A program made the translations under genes and the position numbers. From positions 15,263,208-15,327,207 of the forward strand of contig OU015568.1 of NCBI GenBank assembly GCA_907165135.1: a stretch of 64,000 bases of DNA, read 5' to 3'. Source of the stretch: Oikopleura dioica (Eukaryota > Chordata > Appendicularia > Copelata > Oikopleuridae). The notes beneath the pieces were generated by a model. The model was not told the origin of the DNA and ran no database searches. It was given only the letters and a program-made list of their open reading frames with translations. Below are positions 24,447-34,336 of this stretch, one piece after another; the stretch's first letter is position 1; the number at the start of each line of letters is the position of its first letter.

Positions 24447-25671
24447 TTTTCGTAGGTGCTTCGAGACCTTTTGTCTCCTTTTCGAGCAAAAGCCTTCATT
24501 ATCAAAATGCAGTAAAAATCACGAAACTTAAATTGAACCAAATAAGTTCGAAGGATAATTTTTTCGAATCGTTGTCGATTATAAGTAGCGATAATCTTGC
24601 CCCACCACTCGTTACTGCCAGTATAAACGGCAACTAAAAACAGACTCGGGAAAAGGGCCAGCTGGCCAGGTAGCACGAACATGAAAGAAGTAGGAGCCTT
24701 CCGATTCATGTTAAAACCGCGGTAAATAAGAATACTCGCTGCGGGTTCGTGAAATTAGTGTTTAAAATTATAAGATCAAAAGAATCGTATTTCTAACATT
24801 TGGGAATTACACATTTTCCTCTAATGCTAGGTAAGCTTTATTCTAGCTTCCTCAAAGTAAATTCCTCTTCATAACCTTAAAAACACCCTCTAGAAAGAAA
24901 AAATTTTTATAATAATCAAACACTAAATCTTTTGATGAAAGAAAAGAGGCGAAAAAGACCAATAAAATTTGCTCATTTTCAAAGGAAACTTCCATTAAAT
25001 GAGAGGGTAAGGTTTTTTCTGTCAAAAAAAAATGAATATTTCCAAAGAAGATCTTTTCAGTTCACAAAAACGGCACTTTTTACAAAAGGAGAACTTCTCC
25101 CCTTCACAAAATCGGCATTTTTTGTAAAGGAGAACTTCTCCCCTTCACAAAATCGGCATTTTTTACAAAAGGAGAACTTCTCCCCTACACAAAATCAGCA
25201 TCTTTACCAAAGGAGAATTTCTCCCGTTCATTTATGATTGCTTTCGGAAAATTGCGGCTCGCAATTACGAGGTTTTTGGCAAAAATCCCGAAAAAGAAAA
25301 ACCGCGTATTTGCAAGACCTGACTGTCATCTCTGCCCGGGATTAAACCCAGAATTTGAGCAAGATGAGACGAAAAAAACCAAGCTTTGAGGTTGACAATT
25401 TAAAGTATTTATTTTATAATAAGCAGCATTATATAAGGAGAAGAAATTTATAAATTTCATTTTATTGAAAGAAAGTAAAGTTGGTAATAAGAAATAGAGT
25501 CTGGGAAAATAAGGGAAAAAACGTGTTGAGTAATCCAAGTAATCATTTTATGGGAAAATATAAGAAAGTGCTACCTGACAGTTAGGTACAATAAAAATCA
25601 TTTTTTTCAGAATATCAAGGAAAGAATAAAGATATTTAAAGAAAAAAAAGAAAATTAACCGGTTAAGTGAT
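24447..25671. other. Leader (part 3), no supported gene apart from a tandem repeat
   Basis: This stretch separates antisense genes B and C. It holds the 42-bp tandem repeat at 25060-25230 (listed separately). An open frame across that repeat (24932-25237 +) only reflects the repeat. Confidence 0.5.
25060..25230. repeat. Tandem repeat, about four 42-bp units
   Basis: Units start TTCACAAAAYCGGCA and end GGAGAACTTCTCCCC, at about 25060, 25103, 25144 and 25186 (spacing 43, 41, 42). Each unit has the interrupted palindrome GGAGAA-C-TTCTCC. Unit length varies by one base, so it is not conserved as coding sequence. Confidence 0.8.
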
Positions 25672-26175
25672 TCAATAATAAGCAAAATCGGGTTTTCTGG
25701 TGGATTTTCGGACGCGTTGAGATCGACGAATTGCAGGAACTTCAGGGAGCGTGTTGATAAAGCTGGCATTTGGCAGAGTAAAGACGTCATTCGTGTTGGT
25801 GTCCGGATCGATTTGACAAAAAAGGTCGGGGTCAGAAGAGGCGATAAGAGCGTCAAGGGCTGCATTAGTCGGAGATGAAGCGGCGGCGGGACGATTAGTG
25901 TCGACGTTTGTGGCAGAAGAGTGTGCAGCAACATGAGGGCCGCCGTAGTCATCCTCGAGGAAGAATTTATCAACGCCATCTTTCGTAATACAGCTCGCTA
26001 GTCCACGAGTGTAATCGTCGGTTGTGGCGGTTGCGAGCTCAAGAAACACGAGGCCGTCTTCATCGAAAACATCTCTTTCAATCTGGAGCTGTTCTCCTTC
26101 GCGTAGCGAAAGATTTCGCAGCATCTTCGTCAGTTTAACTGGCTTCAAGGCAGTTGTCTTACGAGCGATACCCAT
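25672..26175 (-). CDS. Antisense accessory gene C with C-terminal RRSQRVRKST motif
   Basis: 167 residues from 26175 to 25672. The N-terminus is basic (MGIARKTTALKPVKLTKMLRN), a mixed acidic segment follows (ERDVFDEDGLVFLE), then an Ala/Ser/Asp-rich linker, ending RRSQRVRKSTRKPDFAYY. The last 18 residues match gene B at 12-13 positions. The intergenic distance and shared tail suggest duplication within the element. It ends opposite to gag-pol. Function unknown. Confidence 0.65.
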   Translation of the reverse strand: MGIARKTTALKPVKLTKMLRNLSLREGEQLQIERDVFDEDGLVFLELATATTDDYTRGLASCITKDGVDKFFLEDDYGGPHVAAHSSATNVDTNRPAAASSPTNAALDALIASSDPDLFCQIDPDTNTNDVFTLPNASFINTLPEVPAIRRSQRVRKSTRKPDFAYY

Positions 26176-28249
26176 CTCGCAAAATTGTGGATGAAAAACA
26201 CACCAACCGGGGATTATAACTAGCTAGAAAATAGCGCCCGCGTTCCCCAGAAAAAGTCTACCGCCAAAACCAATAAAGAGTTTATTAGCCCAAAGATCAT
26301 CGGACCTAATAACAGTAATAAAAGAAAAGAGAGAAGAACACCTGGCATGATTATAACAATCAAGACAAATCATCTTTAGACCAGAATAAACGTCAGAAGA
26401 AACGATTTTTGTGGCAGATTGATCTGCATAAAATTAACAATGAAAACCTTCCTTCTAGCAGAAAAGGAACGATACCCCTAGAACCAAGGCGAATCTCTTT
26501 AAAATAGAAAAAGCATCCTTTGAAAAAAATAAAGCGCGGATAAACTTTCTTTACGCCAGTCTTCGCATCAATTTAAGCCCATATATAAATGAAAAGGGAC
26601 GTTTGCCCGCGAGTTACAGCCTCTTTACGACAATTAAAATATTTTTAAAAGACTCTTTAAAAGGAAAAAACGGACAGTCAAAGTGTTCCGCTGATAAGAA
26701 TGCTCCTCCCCCTTTAACAAGAAGACAGTCTTTTGTCGTTTAGTAATTAAGAATTCACCTAGTTACTTCTCTCAACAAGTTTAATTTCAATGATAGAAAT
26801 TAAATTTTCCTTAGCGCTAAGGAGTTATTAAAGAGTCAGAATGATCTGCTTGTTATTTATTAAGCTTATGAAGATTCCAAAAATCTCCCGGATCTGAATA
26901 TATTTCATCTTGACCACAAGATACGCATCTTTTATGGACGCGCGTATGCACTAGCGCTAGTTGAATTACTCAGCTAGAAAGAACATTTCGCAATTTCAGA
27001 GTTTATCTACCAAATTACATGTTTTCTGAAAGCTGGGAAAATTCTCTATTCAGTGACACCCATATCGATAGATCAAACCAACATTCTCAAATGCGAACTC
27101 CGCGCCGGAAGTCAAGAACACCTGCGCCTGAAAGGGGGAGTAAAGGATTAATCAGTGAAAAATCGGAGCGCAGTGGGACATCGTCGAAGAATCAATTCTA
27201 TTATCCCTGGGAAAAAGTAAGGGTGTCAACAACGATTGTCAGCAAATTTCTGACTCCGGTCGAGGTACCTAAAGGGAGCTGTTCAGAATTCTTTATATGT
27301 CAATGATTAGTTTGAATCCCTTCTGTGACGCCTCTCAAAGCCAAATCTTGGACTGGTAGTCTCTTTTTACCCCTCACCGAGTTCAAAAGAAGCCCATTTT
27401 TCACAAAAGACAAAAGAAATTTTTGACCCTTGTTGCAAGAACACTCGATGGAACGTAAACCTGTTATTTTAGTAGAAGAACCTTTAGACGAAACAACGTG
27501 AACGTGAATTGAACGTGAAATCTTCGAAATTATAATCCCCAAAAATTTATTGCTAAACATATTAACAGAAGAAATTAAATCGAAAGCATGCAGTAGAGAC
27601 GTTCATCACAGCGTTTATCAATGTTCGGATTAATAAAATCGCAAAAAATCGAACTGCATAGTAAAATGGAAAGAGTGACATAAAAGCCCCCCCTCCGCAT
27701 TAATTTTCCGGCAGGAGCGAGTTTGGGAATAACTTCTGTCTGAAGATCTTCTCCGGGGAAAAAAAACTCGAGGGAAATCAACAAGGAAAAACGATCTAAC
27801 CGAATATCCAAAAGAAAAAGGGTCCAGAATTCTGGGTCGCCACTTGCCAGATTTTCACGTTATAGGCCTATAGAATCTAATCCAGCAACAGTGACGCTCG
27901 GAAAACCGGTAAACACGAACATCGGTTCATTAGAAGAATTTTTATGGGACTCTTTTCATTGATGTTTGAATTGCTTGAAGAACCTAAACGGCCTCCCAAA
28001 GCGCCCAAAAATAGCCTCTTCCGTTACGAGTTCTATTTGAATATTAACCAATAGTTAATTCTCAACTTTCGAACAAAATAGGACCAGCTAAAGGAAACAA
28101 TTTTTGGAATTTTCTTAACTCAAACTAAGCGTGTTTGAATCTAGTAAAGACTTTTTGCTTAGGAAAGAAACTTATTTATCACGACAAAATGTTTCTTGCG
28201 TCTCTTCTTGGGAAAAATAGTCATCGAAATTAAGCCAAAAAGGGAGATG
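26176..28249. other. Leader (part 4): possible divergent control region
   Basis: This lies between antisense gene C and the plus-strand gene series, so promoters for both directions may lie here. One open stretch at 27019-27306 (+, 95 residues, Ser/Arg/Lys-rich, ATG start) could be a small gene but has no recognisable domain. I see no clear TATA element. Confidence 0.4.
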
Positions 28250-29100
28250 TCGCATTCACAATTTCATCGTAACCCGTGGAAAATCTCGGCGGAGAAACTT
28301 AATATGCCCAGGATCCTGGAAAAATGACAGATGTCGGGAAGCATTATAGAATTTTAAAATATTAAAAACCTATTATTTAAGATTATTGAAGTCAAACTAA
28401 TATTGTTTAACTCGTATTAATGTTATTAATTTTAGAAAAGAGACCTCTGACATAAGGAAAATTCGGTTAACGTTTCTTTAGAGTAATAGGATATTTTGTC
28501 ACCAAAAAAAGACCGAGAACTTGAAAACTTTATCCTTCAGTCTGCGATTATCCTGGGATTTTTCAATGGGAAATTTAACACGTCCGAGACCGTTCGAGAA
28601 TGACAGATATCGAGAAGCATTGTTAAATTTTTAATAATAAGAACCAAATATATAAATTTCTTGGAGTCAAACTAACACAAGTAGATCCGTGGTGTGATTA
28701 TTAATCGAAGAAAAGAGAGATCTAGCATAAAGGGATTTCGGCGAACGTCTCTTCTTGAAGACAATAAAGAAAAAAGCGGTCAAATATGATCGATAAATAA
28801 AATTTGACGAGCTGAAGGAGCAATCAAAATTTTTAAAGTCAAACTAGGCACATTTTAGTCAAGTTAACCCTTTGATATTAGAAAACAGACATAGATAACG
28901 AGGATAGAATTTTTAACAGTTCTTCTCTCTCTTTGAATAAAGAGTCATCGGAGATAACAAATAAAGGGGGAAGATCTATTTACCATGTCCTCACAGCTCC
29001 TTAACATCTCGACGAAAAAAACTAAACACGCCCGAGATCGTTCGAGAATGACAGATATCGAGAAGCATTGTAAAATTTCGGCAGCACATATTAAATACAT
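28250..29100. repeat. Degenerate ~280-450-bp repeat units in the leader
   Basis: The core ATGACAGATRTCGRGAAGCAT occurs at about 28325, 28601 and 29049, each preceded by GCCCGAGATCGTTCGAG-like sequence and followed by an AT-rich run. In the first two units, TCAAACTAA lies 60-75 bases downstream. The copies are diverged, so this is an old local duplication. Confidence 0.7.
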
Positions 29101-29665
29101 TCCATTTTGATTTTGGTATTTATTTGCAGAAGCATAATGACTTAACGTTTTCGGAAGAGAGTGTTTATCATCAGAGCCTCGTCTTTTCGTGTAAACTACA
29201 GTTCTATCGTTTAAAGGAGGAATTTAAGAAAAGCAATAAAATGCTGCGATGTTCTACATGTGCGTTATACTCGAGAAGAGCCAAAGCCACATGGTCTACG
29301 TGTTACAAAAAATTTATCCGGGTTTTTCATTATATTTCAACGTAAGGACATCTTTTTAGAATTCTTAAACTCAAACTAGATAAAAGTTGAGCTCAAATAT
29401 GATCTCTTTGTTCCAGACGAGACGATAAATCATTAAAATCGTCTCTTTTCATCTAATTGCATTATTTTTTAAACATAATAACTTATAGGACGCCAAATGA
29501 TTGGGAAAACTTGCGCTTGAAGAGAATATCTATAAGACAAACAGATTCCGAAAAAATGAGAGATGGCAACCCTCTCTTAGAAGGCGCGGAAGAGATGATT
29601 TCCTGCTTTCGCAAACGCCTCTTTCGATGGAAAAGAGACATTTTACAAATAGTTAAGACTGTTAA

Positions 29666-29911
29666 ATGAACCCTAGATACAACCACGTATTGAGGATACT
29701 CATGAACGAAAACTTCAGCGAATATGGATCAAGACTGTTAATCCGATTTGCCGACGGAACGTTTTCTGAATGTTTCACCTCAACACTCGGGACCGACTTC
29801 AAAATTAAAAGTTATGAGCTTAGTGGGAAAATATTTAAACTTCTGATAACAGACTCTAAAGTCGGGAGTAACGATCAGTTCCTTGAAAAAAATCTCGACT
29901 TGGGACAATAA
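29666..29911 (+). CDS. Small accessory ORF, 81 residues, unknown
   Basis: ATG-initiated ORF MNPRYNHVLRILMNENFSEY.. with mixed beta/alpha-like composition (RLLIRFADGTFSECF, KIFKLLITDSKVG). It is the first plausible plus-strand gene of the accessory series and lies 66 bp before the next one. No domain recognised. The next genes show clear paralogy, so this region is coding in general, but this ORF stands on length and position only. Confidence 0.45.
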   Translation: MNPRYNHVLRILMNENFSEYGSRLLIRFADGTFSECFTSTLGTDFKIKSYELSGKIFKLLITDSKVGSNDQFLEKNLDLGQ

Positions 29912-29976
29912 AAGAGACGATTGGAATGCCTCCAAAGCAATCACCATCATAACTTACCATAAACTTAAGGACGAAA

Positions 29977-30571
29977 ATGAAACAAGAGACCCTTCAAAGC
30001 TTGAGAAATCGATACTTGGACCTCATTCCAGAAATACTCTACAGAAATAAACAGTACCACGTCATCTCAAAATTCGAAGGAAATATCGACTCAATAGCAT
30101 TGCTTACAACAAGAGTAATAAACAGCACGACGCTACAACAAATGAGCGCGCAAAAGGGATTGAATAAACTGAAGAAGTTTTTGCAAAACGAAGCAAGTCC
30201 AAAAACACTCGAAGAGCTACTACACTGGCATTTTCATGTAGCTTTAAGAATCAGATCAACCCAAACTGCAGAAGCATACAATCAACAAGCACAACGCGAG
30301 GCTGCGAAATTTTTCCGAGCACACATAGACAACGAAAAAAACATGGGACATATTAAGCAAGGCGAAGTTGGACGACTGCGAAGTAGCAAGAATTGTCGAT
30401 TTTAACCTGCGAAGCCTAGCATCTCGCATAGAACGAAGGCTATTGCGTGAAGCGGTTGCTCGGGCCGGATTTAGAAGAAATCGGCATCAAATTGAAATTG
30501 AAGGACAAAACATACGCCCACTACTGTTCACGGGAAAGCTACCGGAAGGCTTTAGCCGACGACGGGGCTGA
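29977..30571 (+). CDS. Accessory protein family 1, copy 1 (helical, unknown), frame change near 30335
   Basis: The first frame (29977-30405) encodes a helical protein, SLRNRYLDLIPEILY.. to EELLHWHFHVALRIR. Its continuation lies in the next frame (to 30571: ILSKAKLDDCEVARIV..). Both parts align with the gene at 32673-33232 (YL..IP.IL, HWxFxVAL / LDFHWRITFTL, then LLSK...), so they belong together. The frame moves by +1 around the A-run at 30332-30340. This could be an indel, ribosomal frameshift or assembly error. Function unknown. Confidence 0.6.
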
Positions 30572-30645
30572 CCCAAGCACCTTCCTAATCAAGTCAAAGT
30601 AGAGTCATCAGTCTTAGTATCATTCTTTCAGAATCGAAATCCAAC

Positions 30646-30837
30646 ATGGGGAATATTATTCGCATCATTCATACAATCATTGAAGCCCTCACGATAGTCG
30701 TTAGACCAATAAGAAGTGGAAACGAGGAGCACGAAAAAATCGCTGAAGCAACAATAAAAGATGAAACTGACACGAAGGCAAAACCAAAGTCTGACAAAAA
30801 GCCATCAACCCAAGCCAAGCCCTATAAAAAGGGATAA
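30646..30837 (+). CDS. Small matrix-like ORF with hydrophobic N-terminus, 63 residues
   Basis: MGNIIRIIHTIIEALTIVVR starts with Gly at position 2 and an amphipathic/hydrophobic helix, then becomes lysine-rich. The MG start hints at N-myristoylation, although position 6 is Arg, not Ser/Thr. It overlaps the Gag-like ORF 30761-31519 in the next frame. A +1 change at the AAAAAGGG run (about 30828-30835) would join the two into a matrix-capsid arrangement. A TTTCAG acceptor lies upstream at 30626-30631. Confidence 0.5.
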   Translation: MGNIIRIIHTIIEALTIVVRPIRSGNEEHEKIAEATIKDETDTKAKPKSDKKPSTQAKPYKKG

Positions 30838-31519
30838 CGAACCAGACTTGGGGGAAATCAGCAACGGAAGGAGAAAACACTGGCAAAAAGAGGACAAATT
30901 CACAAAAATAATAAATAAAGAAAAGGAAAATAGACGAAACGACATCCAAAGAATAATTGATAAACACCTCGGCGAAAATCAGTTCAGAGCATGGAAATCG
31001 GACGAAAAAATATCATTCTGCGAGCACTTGTGCCGAAACGCAAACGCAATTTGCTTTGCCCGAAACTGTGGCCTCTCAGACAAACAATTGGTTACTTTAT
31101 TTATGCTGACCCTACGCAAAGAGGATATGTACATCGAACAACTGCTTGAAGCGGAGGATTTGCACGACTTCGGTCGTTGCCTGAAAAAGATAGGAAAGTA
31201 TCTGGGGGAAAGGGATGTCATGACAGATGAAATCTTCAACGTAAGAAGAAAGCCAGAAGAGTCGCTCCTGACATTCTTTAAACGCCTCACCCTGGTATAC
31301 GAAGCCTCTTCTAGGCATAGCTTGAAGTCCGATCAAACAGCAGCGTTTCTTTACCCATTAGTAAAAAACAATGCTACAAGAACTCAAAAGATTGAGCTTA
31401 GCAGAGTGCTAGAGGTCAACGGAAAGTACAAAAATGCGATTACCTACGCACGCTTGGAATCCGCGATAAAAGTAGCCCAAATAATGGACGACTCAGTCTT
31501 CAATCCGGACCAAGCTTAA
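30761..31519 (+). CDS. Gag/capsid paralogue 2 (no zinc knuckle)
   Basis: 252 residues. From about residue 75 on it aligns with the capsid part of the main Gag (35207-37057): FRAWKSDEKISFCEHLCRN, LVTLFMLTLRKED, RRKPEESLLTFFKRL and AQIMDDSVF match FQLKNWKTEENITYWEHLTRN, MVSLFMLTLRPED, RRPQESLLAFFIRL and AQIMDDSNF. It ends where the main Gag goes on to its zinc knuckle, so it lacks the nucleocapsid. The N-terminal part is a charged, coiled-coil-like region. It may form mixed capsids or regulate assembly; that is inference. Confidence 0.85.
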   Translation: MKLTRRQNQSLTKSHQPKPSPIKRDNEPDLGEISNGRRKHWQKEDKFTKIINKEKENRRNDIQRIIDKHLGENQFRAWKSDEKISFCEHLCRNANAICFARNCGLSDKQLVTLFMLTLRKEDMYIEQLLEAEDLHDFGRCLKKIGKYLGERDVMTDEIFNVRRKPEESLLTFFKRLTLVYEASSRHSLKSDQTAAFLYPLVKNNATRTQKIELSRVLEVNGKYKNAITYARLESAIKVAQIMDDSVFNPDQA

Positions 31520-31676
31520 TCACCAGCCACCAAAGAAAGGAGATAGTTAAATAGGAATTAAACGCTGAAAAGAGACGCCACATGAGGATTAACCTGCTCA
31601 GGCTTAAAATAACAGATATCGAACTATTACAAGAAACCAAAAGAAGCTATTTTACTGAAAATATCATAACAAAAAA

Positions 31677-31985
31677 ATGAAGGAAAGAACCTTCAAAACC
31701 CATTGGGCTCACACCAAAGAAATAATAATAACATCATTCAGGATGATTCGTTATAGTGAAAGATATCAGGACAATACGTACGAGTATGTCCACGTCACGG
31801 TCCCAAAGTCTTGGGTCCCGAAAATACCGATTGAGCGCCTTATGACAGTACAAGAGTGGCGGGAACTTGGAATAAACCTCCTAACAAATTGGGAACACTA
31901 TTTGAGACATCTTCCCGAACCACACATCCTCTTGTTTCGCCGCAAACGACAAAAGGAGGAGTCTTTTTCAACCCCGACCAAGTAA
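31677..31985 (+). CDS. CKS1/CKS2-like cyclin-dependent kinase regulatory subunit
   Basis: 102 residues. From residue 22 the protein follows the CKS fold: IRYSERYQDNTYEYVHVTVP, then the W-containing loop, LMTVQEWRELGI and the signature HLPEPHILLFRR. Cellular CKS proteins are about 79 residues and bind CDKs and phosphosites to promote multisite phosphorylation and, with SCF-Skp2, degradation of p27. The phosphate-pocket and HxPEPHILLF residues appear intact. An internal ATG at 31743 would give a CKS of normal length. The gene lies inside the retroelement and is uninterrupted, so it was probably acquired from a host mRNA. Confidence 0.9.
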   Translation: MKERTFKTHWAHTKEIIITSFRMIRYSERYQDNTYEYVHVTVPKSWVPKIPIERLMTVQEWRELGINLLTNWEHYLRHLPEPHILLFRRKRQKEESFSTPTK

Positions 31986-32127
31986 ATAAAGCAACGCGGA
32001 GCGAAGCTAAACCATATTTAAGCATCGATGAAGAAAGAACACAAAACTAAAATTCGAAAATCGCCAATTATTTGCTGCAAAAGCTCTCCGACCAAGAAAT
32101 AGTGTTCAATAAATAGTAAGTTTAGAC

Positions 32128-32601
32128 ATGAATGAAGCAACTACTGTTAGTGGCCTCATTATCGGGTTAATAATCGCAATATTGACCTGCGCCCTAATCT
32201 CCTTGATCCTTGTCGTCGTAACAGCCCGGTTCCTTGAAACCAAATACTACTCGCCAGCCCAGAAGGAAGTCGCCAACAGAATAGCGGCCCAACTAGACGA
32301 ATGCCGAACGTTGGTCCGCCGAATCGACGACAGACTGACAAGACAAGCACAACAACAATCAGCCAGACGAGCGCTACGCAATCAACAAAACAAGTTGGCC
32401 GACCAAGTGAACCTGACACTCCCGCGACGTAAACGATGTCGAAGTGAGGATTTGGATGCAGTGTTCCCGAAGCTGAATCTTGGAGGCGATAACGAAACGG
32501 ACAAAGAAAGCCCGGCTATGCCACCGCCAATGCGCCTTCTTGATCGACGCGAATCAAAAATTATGAAAAGATCCTGCTCCCTTGACAATAATCTCTGCTA
32601 A
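32128..32601 (+). CDS. Single-pass membrane protein with coiled-coil/basic tail, unknown
   Basis: 157 residues. One strong transmembrane segment lies at residues 8-33 (GLIIGLIIAILTCALISLIL), followed by a long polar helix (QLDECRTLVRRIDDRLTRQAQQQ), a basic patch (LPRRKRCRS) and an acidic/Pro tail. The short N-terminus suggests insertion with most of the chain on one face. A TTTAG acceptor ends 3 bases before the ATG. No family recognised; it could be a minor envelope or viroporin-like product. Confidence 0.65.
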   Translation: MNEATTVSGLIIGLIIAILTCALISLILVVVTARFLETKYYSPAQKEVANRIAAQLDECRTLVRRIDDRLTRQAQQQSARRALRNQQNKLADQVNLTLPRRKRCRSEDLDAVFPKLNLGGDNETDKESPAMPPPMRLLDRRESKIMKRSCSLDNNLC

Positions 32602-32672
32602 AAGAATCAGTTAATTGTGAATAGCGAATATCGTAGAACTATAATAACCCTACCAGAAAACCCCACTTCAGC

Positions 32673-33232
32673 ATGACTTTTAATGAAAGCATCGGCCGAA
32701 TTCCAACAAAAGATACGCAAAGCGAATACCTCAGGACTATTCCATCTATCCTGCGAGGAGACGAAGTTGCCAACGTGTTCCAAGCAAGAAAAACAAAGTC
32801 AGCCATTGGCGTTTTGAAAATCATACTTGCCGAATTAATGCGGTCGGAAAAAGCAGTAATGACGCCCGCAGAAGCCTTAGATCATCTAAGAAGCTACCTT
32901 AATACCCACCCAAAAGCAGAATCAGCATCAAGCATCCTCGATTTCCATTGGAGAATTACATTCACCCTGGCAAGCACAAAAGGAAAGAAAAAACTCACGA
33001 AAAGGCCTTGGGCCTAGTCGCAAACTTCATCGACAATCATCTTCTCTCCAAAAGCTTCTTTGAAGAGCTGAAATATGCAAATTTTCACCTCCAAAGCTGT
33101 AGGGAAATATCAAAGAAAAGATGCATTGTCGCCAGGGAGGAGCTGCAAGCAATTCGCGCAGGAGCCGCTGCAAAGAATAGACGTACAATAAAAAATGGCC
33201 TAAGAAGACGAGTCATCATCACAAAAAAGTAA
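32673..33232 (+). CDS. Accessory protein family 1, copy 2 (helical, unknown)
   Basis: Two overlapping frames (32673-33017, and on to 33232) align end to end with the gene at 29977-30571. A 35-nt GC-AG intron (donor GCAAGC about 32969, acceptor AAAAG before GCCTTG) would join them in frame; a frameshift is the alternative. The second part is lysine/arginine-rich (KNGLRRRVIITKK). A CTTCAG acceptor lies one base before the ATG. Two diverged copies within one element argue that the family matters to the element. Confidence 0.6.
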
Positions 33233-33336
33233 AGAAACATGCTCCCTTTTCCAATGACTAAAACCTTCTAGTGCAAGCCAGCCGAGGATAATCAACAACG
33301 AAGAAAGCAAAAAGACAATTTAAAATTAAGGATTAC

Positions 33337-34116
33337 ATGGACTGTACAAAACATCTCAAAAAAATGTCACCCGAAATAGAACAAAGAAATTATAAAGTCC
33401 AAGTAGCAATAATAAGCAATTTCAGTATGAACTCAATCGAAAGAAAACACTTCTTCGTGTGGAACGTCTTACCAGTGTGCTTCGGTGACCAAATCGCTCC
33501 AAATAGGCTGCCATTTCCGGAATTGTGTGAACTCAGTGGCTTCAAGGCCCTCTTGGACCAACTCATCAACGATCTGTCCGACTTGCAGATCATTACCGAC
33601 GGACTCATAAACGAACTCAAGACGAGACCGGAACGAATCAGACCATTGCTAAAGCGATACGCGCAGGACGCAAATAGAACCCCCACGTGCGTCGCATGGA
33701 CTTTCTTCTATGCAACTCTCGGAACCTATCTCTGTCTTCGAGAAGAATCACACGACCCCCGGATCTATCAGAGATGGAGAAACTGCCTTCTCGAAATCGC
33801 AAACACAAGGCTTGACGACAGCGCCTTCAACTTCGAACTCGCCCCAACCCTATACCTTCTTAGCCGCTCACGAGCTACAGCAATCGGGTCAATCATTGAT
33901 GCTTCCAGACAAGCCGACCAGGAAAGGGAACAAGACAGCGGAAACGAAGGCACTGAAAGTGGATCGGACATCGCCGAAGAGGATTTTCTGCCAGCCAACA
34001 GTGAAATCAATGGGAATGAAGAGCAAGAGCAAGTACTCGAACAACCAAACTCAATGGAGTCCTCACCAGCAAACAAAGCAGCGCCTGAACGTCCCGAAGA
34101 GGAGACATCTCTATAA
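33337..34116 (+). CDS. Accessory protein family 2, copy 1 (helical, acidic tail), unknown
   Basis: 259 residues. The helical body (FVWNVLPVCFGD.., TCVAWTFFYATLGTYLCL, YQRWRNCLLEI) aligns with the gene at 43248-43757 (IVWTIMDND.., GLFDWTYELILYGSALHS, LNEWQNAVYGDF) and more weakly with 52859-53479. The last ~80 residues are acidic and low-complexity. The central hydrophobic helices recall an all-helical globular fold, and I cannot assign it to a known family. Confidence 0.65.
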   Translation: MDCTKHLKKMSPEIEQRNYKVQVAIISNFSMNSIERKHFFVWNVLPVCFGDQIAPNRLPFPELCELSGFKALLDQLINDLSDLQIITDGLINELKTRPERIRPLLKRYAQDANRTPTCVAWTFFYATLGTYLCLREESHDPRIYQRWRNCLLEIANTRLDDSAFNFELAPTLYLLSRSRATAIGSIIDASRQADQEREQDSGNEGTESGSDIAEEDFLPANSEINGNEEQEQVLEQPNSMESSPANKAAPERPEEETSL

Positions 34117-34336
34117 GAAGGTAAACACCAGGCACTAGGAAACGACTAACACTAATTCAAGGGCAAAATTCAATCATACATGAAGAAAGAAGCAGTGAAA
34201 AGAGAAAGTCATAAGTACTATTTTCTGACCAAACATAAATCCAATTTTCGACGTGAACTGTAACTAAAAACTAGAAAAATCGTTAACTTAGCATTGAATT
34301 CAACAAGGAAAATTTAGACTGAAAATCAATAAAACC

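Noticed and set aside
25060-25230. Heat-shock elements in the 42-bp repeats
   Set aside because: A heat-shock element needs GAA and TTC two bases apart; here only one base (C) lies between them.
25060-29100. CRISPR array
   Set aside because: Repeats are degenerate, spacers are not unique and regular, and the context is a eukaryotic retroelement.
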